Positions 54,809-64,000 of a stretch of 64,000 nucleotides of DNA are shown here, piece by piece. This DNA comes from Dipteris shenzhenensis (taxonomy: Eukaryota > Polypodiophyta > Polypodiopsida > Gleicheniales): the NCBI GenBank assembly GCA_047967505.1, contig CM106540.1; one strand, written 5' to 3'. The notes below the pieces were generated by a model that did no database searches, was not told the origin of the DNA, and saw only the letters and a program-made list of their open reading frames with translations. Numbering within the stretch: position 1 is the first letter of the stretch; each line of letters opens with the position of its first letter. A program made the position numbers and the translations under genes.

Positions 54809-56127
54809 TGTTGACAATGGTGTAAATTGCACCATCCATATAAGGGTTCATGGAAGAAACCCTAACCCTAAGGGGCCCATGTGTGAAATGCCAAGCTAAA
54901 GACAGTCCCCTAAGATGGGGGAAAGGCCTCCAACACTGTTGACAAAGCAACACCAAGCCAAACAATCCAAACCTCACCCTCGACAACCCTCCCCAAATTA
55001 GTGACCTAAAGAAGGATAGGATCCAGGATCACGAACCTAGAGGTCAATACCAATATGACCACGGCTGGTGGTTCTAAACAGTGATAGTGATGAGCAAATA
55101 AATCCAACATGCCAAGAAGATATGCCACAAAACTTGAGGACCCTAGAGTCAGGAGAACTGGAGGGAGAGACATCGACTATGTAGGATGCAGGTGCAAAAC
55201 AGCTTGATGCCCCAATACAACAAAGAGCTAACAATAGAGGGAACAATACAGCTTGTATAGCCACGAGTCTCAACGTTCACCATGTCAGACGATGCATACA
55301 ACTTCTTATAGTCAAAGGGTCTAGGGAATCTTTTTGAGAAGCTACGATCCTTCTTACCAACACCTGCAATAAGAGAATACATCAGTCAATTCATAAAATC
55401 ATATAAAAGCAGAGAGTTGGAGAAGGATAAGTATGGCACAAAAATGTATAATGAAAGACCCTTACAGATCTACCTCAATTAACCTAGAATGCAGGAAGCT
55501 TTCTCATTCCCAGAGGCACAAGAAGAGTATCCAATGAAACATTTGGATGTGAGATTCTTTGAGATTCAGGATGTGTTCCCACCTAACACAAAGTCACAAA
55601 GCATGGGAATATGCCATGATACCACAAGAGGAAGCCTCTACACCCCTCTTAACACAAGATATAAAAGACTTAATATTATCTTAGGAATAGGATTTAGAGC
55701 CTCCATCTACTCTCAATGTGAATGACAGGAAAGGACGACAATGCAAGCATATTCTAGAGAATAGCAATGTGGACCTCTGCCAAAGAATCCTACAACTCAA
55801 TTTAGAATTGCTACTACAATAGAAGGACATGAGGGTAGAAATCCAAGAGGAGACCATGCCACTTAATGACTTTACAAGTGAGCCAAATAGTGTGCCTCTT
55901 CAAGAATCACAAGTTAACAACATTGAATACACTAAGGCTCTAGGGTCACAACCCCAAAGTGTCTTTAAAGACACTCTACAATAGGCTACCTTCAAGAAAG
56001 AGATTAGGATTCCACATGGACACATGGGAGCCAACTGTATGACCAATACAAGCAAGGCAATAGCACATTCCATATTATATAGCATCATAGTCAGAAATTG
56101 CAACAATGGTCACAGTTATTTGCTAGC
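54809..56127 (+). other. Probable LTR start, then unassigned sequence
   Basis: Begins with TGTTGACAATGG after the purine tract. The LTR end was not found. Short frames at 55489-55725 and elsewhere have no recognisable domain. Confidence 0.35.
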
Positions 56128-56923
56128 ATGGCATTAGATGAGAAGCAAAGAGAAATGGAAAGAGAGATGATCCCATCAGTCCAAACCAAGTTGCAAAGTG
56201 TCAAGACTAAAATTCATAAGCTCAAGGAAAGCATGGCAGAGCAAATGCAACAAAGCTCCTTGTACAAAATGCTCTAGTAGAAAGTAGGAAGGATGCCTTA
56301 CAAGCCACGATTTTTCTTCAAGAAAAACACCTACATCTATCTGATGCCTTGAGCAAAAAGAAAGAGGTCAAGCTATCCCTCTCCCAAATGCAAGTCTCTT
56401 GTGATGATCTTAAAAAAGAAATGGTGCACTTAAACGAAAGCCTGCTACTTAAGGAGGGTTATATCCATAACACAATAGATATAAAAAATGAGTTACAGCA
56501 CAACCTCAAAGTAGGTAAGCATCAAATTCAAGCATTAGAGAAGGATTTCATAGCATCAAGGGAGACAATTGTGAATGCCGATGCAGAACTAGATGCTCAA
56601 GAACAACAGATACTCCAACTCTGCATGCTTAATGATCAATTGCTAGGGTAGCCAAAAGCAACTCAACAATTCAATTGTCTAAAACTTGCATACACCTCAA
56701 CCCTGGGTAAGTATAAAGAAAAGTGCATAGAGCTGCAAAATCAAAAGGCAAGAATTTCCAAGTTGGAACTTCAACCCCTAAGTCAAGCCAATGATGATGC
56801 AGAGGAGTCAGCACAAGATCTAATGCTACAAGGCATCAATACATTATACCAACAGCTTATTGTAGTCCTCCAACAAGAGGATCACCTTGAAGGAAGAATA
56901 CACATTCAGTGGAAACACTTGTA
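56128..56923 (+). pseudogene. Coiled-coil ORF of unknown family (broken)
   Basis: ATG 56128 gives MALDEKQREMEREMIPSVQT, then a long heptad-rich region. A one-base change near 56270 shifts to the frame of 56349-56651 (KKKEVKLSLSQMQVSCDDLK and so on). A TAG at 56649-56651 interrupts it, and the same frame continues (KYKEKCIELQNQKARISKLE) to TAA near 56923. About 260 residues are almost entirely predicted coiled coil with no catalytic motif. It could be a gag-like or structural ORF of a decayed element, or a relic host gene. Confidence 0.45.
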
Positions 56924-58984
56924 ACTCAAGATGATACATGCAATATCTGGTCTTGATTCAGGCTAGTGAGAACAAAAACTCTCTGGGATCTACGCCAGCA
57001 AATGGATGAGAATGAGAGAAATGTGTTCTGTCTCTCAGTGCATGCAAATCTCATACAGTTAAAGCTTAATGTGATACTTCCACATGAGTGTTTGATGGAA
57101 ACTCCTCTTCGGGTAGTAGTCGAGGACTTCTACCCTTACTGCAACAATCACTATCAACTTCCTTGGAATATAAATCCCAGAAAAATCCTACATAAAAGCC
57201 GACAATGCCTACCTGAAGTGACAAACATTTGCCAGAGGAATATATGTGGTCTACCTTCAATCTAATCTCCCCTATCTTGCTATTCTCTTATTTGATCTTC
57301 TCACATCCCTTCCCCCCATGCTAACCCATATCCTTGCCATGCCTCTTTGTCCATGCCTCTCAACACTACCTCCTAATCAAAGCATCCAACTCCTACCATC
57401 CATTAATACCTAACTTTTTTCCATCACTTGAAAATCCTTCCCTTGAGCACTATCAATCGCCTAAATCCATTTTCCCCAATCTCCCTCCACTTTCCACTAA
57501 CATCCCTACTTCTACCTTCTCGAATTGACTACTTGCTTCCACCTTAAGTTTGTCCCCTATAACCTCTTCCTCCCCCAAGACCACGTATTCCTCAGATCTC
57601 ACTTGAGTTTCCAATGGAAGGCACCATTAATGATTCCATCAATGAGCTTCACAAATCGGATAAACCAAATTTCACACCCACACAAGAGTTGCAACAAGAT
57701 ATAGACATGATTCCCATGCGTGGTAATCCCATTGGAATTTTTGGAAGCAATACCCAGGTATGGAGTCAAGAGGAGGATGGGATCTCTTTGAAATTACAAT
57801 AAATATTTGCCAAGTGCAAATCACTCTAGACACAAGCAACAAATTGTAGCCACAACCTGCTTGGGGTAGACCAAATTTGCTCAAAGAAAAGTACCTCCTT
57901 GAGTACTTACAAGTTCCATCTTGCTTTCAAACGCATCCCATCCGTACAATTCCATTCATTGAAAGAGATCTATGGTGGGAAAGGTTCTTTTCCATTGAGA
58001 GAGAGAGAGAGAGAGAAAAGAGAAAAGGTTGAGAGAAATGCTTGAAAGAAAAGTTAAGGGTGACTCGGAGCCGCCTCGATTAGTCTTATCTAAGTGTTGC
58101 AAGCTTCAGCTATTGGTTAGTCTTGTCTAAGTGCTGCAAGCTTCAGCTATCGAGTAGTCTTCTAAGCATCAACTCACCACAGACGACCCTTCGACAACAG
58201 CTTCTCATCAGCTTAGTACGCCATCACCACTCCTACTGGCTTGCCTATGCTTTTTTACGATGTTCGAGAGCCCCTTGTATAATGCCATGGCAATGTAGTA
58301 CTACAGGTCCAGTTGCACTGCCTCATAGAGGCCTTCACAACTTACAACTACTTCATAGCCAAGGCTCCATAGCCTTCCTTCCAACCATAAGCGATGCCAT
58401 AATGGCTACTCGCCCAAGCGCCAGCACCGACAGCAACCTCAGAGCCTCAAATCTCCTTTAGTGGCCCTCCCCGTTTCAACCTCTGCCTTCAACACTTTGG
58501 CCACGCTACTTTGGCCACGCTCTAGACAATAGCCGCGACTACAGCGCCCAAGTGCTCATAGTATTAACGGCCTAAGCTCCAACAATTGGCTCACAACAGC
58601 CCTTCAAGTAAAGGCTATAGCTCCAACTGTGCTCTCCTCCAACTCGCTCCAACAAAACGGCAACAACCACGTACTGTGGGCATCTCCAACATCACGAGCA
58701 TCTCCAAGCGAGTACCAACTCTACGTAGCACACACAACGATCGCGTCCAAATTGCTCACGGGCAATGCTCCAAAACTCCATCTACTATGCTGCCCCATCA
58801 TCACCCGTCAGCATCTAAATGCTCAAGAGCTCTGACTGCTCTGCTATAGCCAGAGCTAGCTCCTCATTGACGCTTCTCTACTCAAGCCATCCGACGACAA
58901 ATCTTATTGATTCTGTCAGAATTTGAAAAAGATTTCGATCGCCTACATATTGACATGTGGCCTTTTTTTCATAAGGCTTATCCT
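56924..58984 (+). other. No recognised gene
   Basis: Contains a (GA)n run near 57998-58018 and a tandem pair of about 38 bp at 58080-58150 (TTAGTCTTRTCTAAGTGYTG-type units followed by CAAGCTTCAGCTAT). Open frames at 58123-58461 and 58586-58849 have no domain I can name. The region may be the 5' part (LTR and leader) of the copia element whose gag starts at 60385. Confidence 0.4.
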
Positions 58985-59590
58985 TTAGGTGACATGTGGT
59001 ACCTTATCATGCCACATCAGCAAGCACCTCCAGCTACCACATCAACAGCCTTGTGAGGTTGCCATGTTATCAACCTTATCTACCATGTCAGCACTCCAGC
59101 TCAACAGACACATTAGTTGCCATGGTGGCAACCACATCATCGATGACACATCACCTACCACATCATCAGTGACATGTCACCTACCACATCATCTACCACA
59201 TCATCTGTCATGTCATCAATGACACCACCTACCACATCATGTGTGCCATGTCATCAGTGACACATCACCTACCACATCATATGTGCCACATCATTAGTGA
59301 TATGTCACCTACCACATCATCAGTGACGTCATCTACCACATCATCTATGCCACATCAGCTATTGCCACATCATCATTGCCAGCTATTGCCACATCATCTA
59401 TTGACATCATCATCTGTGCCACCTCATTAGTGCCCCATGGCACACTAACCCTCTGCAGGCACACACAGTGCTCCACAGGCACTTCATGTGACCACTCCTA
59501 CCACCTCATCACTGCTTCACAGGTACACCTCTTACTAGGCACAGTGCCACATCATCAGTGCATGTGATCCACAGTGACACATCATCATTG
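58985..59590. repeat. Imperfect minisatellite based on CCACATCATC
   Basis: About 600 bp of variable units built from ACCACATCATC, TGTGCCA and AGTGACA blocks, roughly 17-30 bp per unit. It lies upstream of a copia gag. Units are too irregular for a fixed period, and there are no unique spacers. Confidence 0.85.
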
Positions 59591-60384
59591 AGCACCATTT
59601 GCACTCCTTTTGCCCCTCCACCTAGATCAAGTCATATCTCTTGATCTAGAAAGAATTTGAGGGTGCTCCAAAAAGGAAAGTCGCTCAATTTTTTGCGCTC
59701 TACACAGTCATGACATCATGCACACATTTCAACACAAGTATCACTCACATTTGAGCCTTGTCAAAAAAACCACTTCCTACATGCACATCAGCCTCTACAT
59801 CGATGCATCTGACCCAGCACTTAAAAAGAACAAAAGAAAATGAATTATTTGTTGTTCTTTCATCGATCGACAATTGGTATAGATCTGATCAGAGTAGAGT
59901 AGATCACCATAGAGGAGACGCTTTAAATCTCCCCAAGTTGCCAATCTAAGCCATGCCCAAAATTCTCGACTAGTACCTACTCGGAGTCAGTCCATATGCT
60001 CACATATGATTTCACATCATTACATTACCTGAAACCTGATGTTCATCAATTCAATGAGTAGACTTCAGAGAGTTTAGAGGCATTGCCGATTGTTCAGTGG
60101 GTAAATAGCATAAGATTTGATTTCAAACACACATGCCACCATTGTAAAGCCTATATGGCTATTTCATGACATTGTGCACATCATTTCACCCTTGTAAAGC
60201 CTCTTGGCTATTCACGACATCATTTGCCACAAGCCTTGTAACACATATCAAATTTTATGTATTGTAGTGCTTCACCTATTGCAGTTCTTTAGTGATAGTT
60301 CAGAGATTTCACTCGCCACAGTCAGCGTTTTGTAGTTGATTTATATAGTGATTTTCACAACACTTTGAGTACATTTCTTGCACC

Positions 60385-61065
60385 ATGTCTCTGACTAGCA
60401 ACCTCAATCTGAAGGCATCTACTAAGCTCGACAACTCCAATTATGGTACATGGAAATACCGAATGGAGACCATTCTAGTACTTCATGACAAATGGGAGTA
60501 TGTCGACGGGTCTACACCTAGACCATTGGATGATTCAGCCAGGGGTAGCTCTACTCCACCTGTTGTCATAGCACCAGCAGCAAGATCTACAATGGGATCA
60601 ACAGCTACACAAATAGTTTTTGCATCTGTAGCAAATCCTGCCATTGCTTGAGCTCAGGCAGAATGGGATAAAAAAGACAAGTACGCCTATCATCTGATCA
60701 AGCAAAATGTGCAAGATGTCATGCTAAGACAGCTCAACACTCTCAAGACATCGAAAGAAACATGGGATATGTTTGTAGCTCTCTACGAGTCAAAGAACAC
60801 TTCCAGGATTCTCAAACTAAGAAACCAAAACAACCAGAGTTTCCACAATAGCAGTGAAACCGATCACGCTTATGTACTTCGGATAAAAGGCTACAACAAT
60901 CAACTCGCAACAGTAGGAGAGACTATGAACCCTGCAAAGATGGTTCAAGTAATCCTAAATGGACTAGGAGAGAGATACGAGAATCTAGTCCAGAGTATTG
61001 CCATCCAACGGCAAATTCTGACACTAGAAGAACTTCAGTCAGTCCTACTTGGTGAAGAACTCTAG
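60385..61065 (+). pseudogene. copia-2 gag
   Basis: ATG 60385: MSLTSNLNLKASTKLDNSNY then GTWKYRMETIL, the typical copia gag start. A TGA near 60649 is followed in frame by KYAYHLIKQNVQDVMLRQLN, KETWDMFVALYES and VILNGLGERYENLV (UBN2 core). It ends at TAG 61063-61065. The zinc knuckle lies further on at about 61310-61360 in a shifted frame (CNYYHKFGHYERDC, second Cys replaced by Tyr). Confidence 0.88.
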
Positions 61066-61303
61066 GACACAAGCCATTCAAGCACGAAAAGGTCATTCTA
61101 ATGATCAAGCATTCACAGCTTCAAACAAAAGCAGAGGTAGAGGCAGAGGTAGATCATACTAGAGAAGTGGTCATCATCAACAACAGAGGCATCAGCAAAG
61201 TTAGCATCAGCATCAACATCATCCTCAACAACATCAGAATCAGCAAAGATGAAATCATTCCAATCAAGCAAGATTCCAAGGACGAGGGAATACATCCACC
61301 ATC

Positions 61304-62967
61304 ATGTTAAACATCCAGTGCAACTACTATCACAAGTTTGGACACTATGAAAGAGATTGCTACAAGAAGCAGTATGACCAAGGCAATCAATCCAGCAGTA
61401 ATCGAGGAAATTTCCACGATAGAGGAAATCATTGTGGTGGACATTCTAGTCATAGTCATTTTGTAAATGAACATGGGAATTTTTTTCCAAATGAGGACAT
61501 GCAGCAGACTAATACAGTGTACCTAGACACTGACTATAATCCAAAAGAGGATTTCAACCTATCAAGTCGACCGAGTGGAATAGGATCCTTGATATATCAA
61601 CAGCGGTGCATCATCTCACATGACAAATCATCAGGAATAGTTCACAAAGATGAAACCATTAGAAGGTCAGAAAATATCATCTACATAGCAGACAATACAC
61701 TGAATCCAATTCAAGGGATAGGTGTTATCCCTATGAACAATTTCACTGGTATGAAAGGATTGGTGAAAGATGTGCTCTATGTTTTGAAGCTCAGCAAGAA
61801 CCTCTTGTCAGTAGGTCAAGGGATGGAACACAACTATCGAGTCATCTTCGACGGAGATGAATATACTATCAGAGATAAATCCAAAAGATGTCAGCTAGTT
61901 GCAAAAGGTGTCAAGGAAGGATGCTTATACAGAATGCTTGTTAGATCTCAAATATCAGAATATGGCAATGGGGATTCTGAAGCTATAGTTCCTTGGAAAA
62001 GTTTGCAAAGCATGCTGCTTCGGCAAATAAAAGCAAACCAATTTTGGTAGAAGTACCTCTCGTGCATGAGGTATTCTTGATTTGATTCATACAAATGTAT
62101 GGGGTTATGCCCAAGCCCGCAGCATCAATGGTTCACTTTACTACTTGACTTTCATCGACGACTATAGCAAATATTGTTGGGTCTACTTTCTGAAAGAGAA
62201 ATCTAAAGTGTTTTCCAGATTTTAAGAATTCAAAGCCATGGTAGAAAACTAGACAGGGAAAAAAATCAAAGTCATGAGATCAAATAGAGGAGGTGAATAC
62301 ATGTCTTCAGATTTCATGAACCTTTGCTGAAGTCATAGCATTCGAAGACAATTCACATGTGCAGATACTCCTCAGCAGAATGCAAGAGCTAAAAGGAAGA
62401 ATGGGACTTTAGCAGACAGTGCTAGAGCAATGCTTAGTGAGAAGCATCTTTTGAATCAGTATTGGGCAGAAGCAATAGCCATTGCAAACTATCTGCTTAA
62501 TCGGCTTCCTACCGAACCGATACAAGGTATGACTCCTTATGAAGCATTCACTAGACACAAGCCACACATTGGGCATCTCCGCATATTTGGTTGGATAGCA
62601 TATGCCCACATACATGATGATCATCATCGTAGGAAATTGGATGCAAAGTCATGCAAATGCATCATGGTTGGCTATAGTGAAGAAAGCAAAGCATACAAGT
62701 TATATGATCCCATCAACCGCAAGGTCATTATCTCCAGAGATGTAATCTTTGATGAGGAATTAGAATGGAGAACCTCAAATACATAGGAGATGGAAGCATT
62801 GACTTCACAGTCATCCACAAAATAGGTTGATGAAGCAGAGCAAGAATTGCCAGCAACACCCCAAGCAGAGCCACAACAGCTTAGATGCTCTACTAGGGAA
62901 AGCAGACCACCAGCCAAATTGACATATGCTCAGAAAGGCAAAGCAATTCAGATTGAAATGACCAACT
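61304..62967 (+). pseudogene. copia-2 protease and integrase, catalytic residues lost; cut by copia-3
   Basis: The protease motif near 61590-61620 reads NSGASSHMT, with Asn for the catalytic Asp, in a frame shifted from its surroundings. GAG-pre-integrase-like sequence follows (VLYVLKLSKNLLSVGQ, RVIFDGDEYTI). In the integrase core the first Asp is present (TFIDDYSKY, about 62148-62172), the second is Asn (RSNRGGEYMS, about 62280-62305) and the third is Lys (AKRKNGTL, about 62385-62410). The open 62430-62786 frame has NRLPTEPIQGMTPYEAF and the domain that follows integrase. Element sequence ends at 62967 where another LTR begins. Confidence 0.88.
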
Positions 62968-63320
62968 TGTGAAGAGAGTGGGAGAGAAGGAAGGAGTCTC
63001 ACTTGTAGCTTTCTCACATACACAATGGGGGAATATACACAAAGGTGGAGGCTAAAAATAGTTTTCCGCTTCTTAGTTGTGAAAGCCAAAAGAACTCTAA
63101 GTACAAAAGAATAGGTGAACCCTATATGTGGGTCTCAAACCAAACTCAGCTAAATAAGGTGGCATACTAACTGAGCCACAAACTAGAGCACATAAAGATA
63201 GCTGTCATCTAGCTATTATTCATGGGTGGTGTACCAACTGCATCTATAGCTAACAAGTCGGTGACATAAATGCACAACAGTCACCCTGGCATATCACGAG
63301 TGGAGCTCGATATCTCAACA
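62968..63320 (-). repeat. 3' LTR of copia-3
   Basis: 353 bp, TG...CA on both strands' ends. Assigned from the purine tract position (63321-63331) and the abrupt end of copia-2 coding sequence at 62967. Confidence 0.75.
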
Positions 63321-63331
63321 CTCCCCCTCAA
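63321..63331 (-). promoter_or_regulatory. Polypurine tract of copia-3
   Basis: Minus strand TTGAGGGGGAG directly before TGTTGAGATATC. Confidence 0.8.
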
Positions 63332-63334
63332 GCT

Positions 63335-64000
63335 CAATCCCAATTCCTACACACCAAGCAGGTCTTTGAACTTGCATAGCTTCTCTACACCCAATGCCTT
63401 TGTGAATATGTCAGCTACCTAATAGTCTATGCTAACATAAACTAGATCAATAAAACCTACTAGAACCTTCTCCCACACATAGTGATAATGCACCTCAATG
63501 TGCTTTGTTCTAGCATGATAGACTAGGTTATTTGCCAAGTGTATACTGCTCATGTTGTCACAGTAAATGACAACTGGCCCATTTGTAGACTGATGCATAT
63601 CATAAAGTAGCTTATGCAACCAAGCTACCTCACATGTAGCCATTATTGCACCCCTATACTCAGCCTCTGTGCTCGACAAGGCAACCATAGGCTGTTTCTT
63701 GCTACTCCAAGTGACTATAGCACTCCCAAAATAGAACATATATCCACTTGTAGATCGTTTATCAGAAATACTACCAGCCCAATCAGCATCAGTGTATCCA
63801 TGCAACTGTATCTGAACCCCAGTCTTATAAAATACTCCATACTACAATGTGGACTTCACATACCTCAGTATGCCTCTAGCCGCATCTAAATGTGGTTTCC
63901 TTGGAGCCTACATAAACTGACTTACCAACTCAATAGCATAGCTCAAATCTGGCCTGGTAATAGTCGTATAAATCAAACTTCCTACTATGCGTCTGTACAT
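63335..64000 (-). pseudogene. copia-3 RT end and RNase H, nearly intact
   Basis: Reading leftward from 64000: MYRRIVGSLIYTTITRPDLS, PRKPHLDAARGILRYVKSTL (one stop on each side of it), then LHGYTDADWAGSISDKRSTS, VALSSTEAEYRGA, VIYCDNMSSIHLANN, RTKHIEVHYHYVWEKV. The RNase H acidic residues in TDAD, TEAEY and CDN are all present. A TAG near 63421 (CAG to TAG) interrupts just before VADIFTKALGVEKL. RT motifs lie outside the window. Confidence 0.9.

Larger units (their letters stand above)
62968..64000 (-). mobile_element. copia-3, 3' part of a Ty1/copia element running out of the window
   Basis: 3' LTR 62968-63320 (TGTTGAGATATC ... CTTCACA on the minus strand), a purine tract next to it and RNase H/RT sequence up to the window edge. 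It is inserted into copia-2, so it is the younger of the two. The expected target duplication would start from CAACT at 62963-62967 and cannot be tested here. Confidence 0.85.

Noticed and set aside
54858-54874. AACCCTAACCCTAA, telomere-like
   Set aside because: Only two units; too short to call an interstitial telomere.
58985-59590. Possible CRISPR-like or short regular repeat array
   Set aside because: Units vary in length and sequence, have no unique spacers, and the context is eukaryotic; it is a minisatellite.

Overview
This is nuclear DNA of a land plant with a large, transposon-rich genome. It shows long spliceosomal introns with GT..AG borders, Ty1/copia and Ty3/gypsy pol genes with plant-type initiator-Met-tRNA primer sites, L1-type LINEs, and one host gene: the plant tRNA ligase RNL. 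The lineage (fern, bryophyte, gymnosperm or other) cannot be fixed from the sequence alone. There are no bacterial genes, rRNAs, tRNAs or CRISPR arrays.

Host gene: fifteen RNL exons run along the + strand from 9489 to 43850 and splice into one uninterrupted frame of 611 codons including the stop. They encode the end of the ligase domain, the polynucleotide kinase (Walker A split between exons at 18263 and 21448) and the 2H cyclic phosphodiesterase (two HxTx motifs). The adenylyltransferase part lies upstream of the window. About 1.8 kb of coding sequence is spread over 34 kb because the introns are full of retroelements (introns of 11.2, 7.9, 4.1, 3.2 and 2.9 kb, and more than 9.4 kb at the left edge).

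Layout: 1-822 Ty3/gypsy RNase H-integrase remnant (-). 826-8007 degraded gag-only LTR element (+), split by a complete Ty1/copia element (1501-6773, -, target duplication GCGGT). 8008-9182 unassigned A-tailed sequence. 9489-18263 RNL exons 1-4 with LINE debris at 14.2-15.9 kb. 18537-21345 twin-primed (5' inverted) LINE-A copy. 21448-22661 RNL exons 5-8. 22662-33872 large intron with copia scraps, a polypyrimidine tract, a LINE-C ORF1 split by a nearly complete LINE-A copy with a 17-bp target duplication, and a reversed LINE-A fragment. 33873-34512 exons 9-11. 35626-38263 young gag-only LTR element (TSD CATGG). 39912-41830 head-to-tail array of five LINE-A 3' ends. 42448-43850 exons 12-15. 45825-53294 full-length LINE-A copy, interrupted by a second gag-only LTR element (49824-52039, TSD AGATC). 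53440-54808 copia fragment. 56128-56923 broken coiled-coil ORF of unknown origin. 58985-59590 minisatellite. 60385-62967 copia gag-integrase, cut by another copia element that begins at 62968 and leaves the window.

Most notable: (1) LINE-A boundaries repeatedly fall in (GT)n microsatellites, which suggests a preferred and self-renewing target. (2) Dense CGTAC clusters, the core of SBP-box/copper-response sites, lie in the untranslated leaders of two unrelated retroelements, which also share an exact 15-mer. (3) A gag-only family keeps its LTRs and untranslated regions but has exchanged its ORF content between copies. (4) One copia LTR contains a second, internal primer-binding-site junction.
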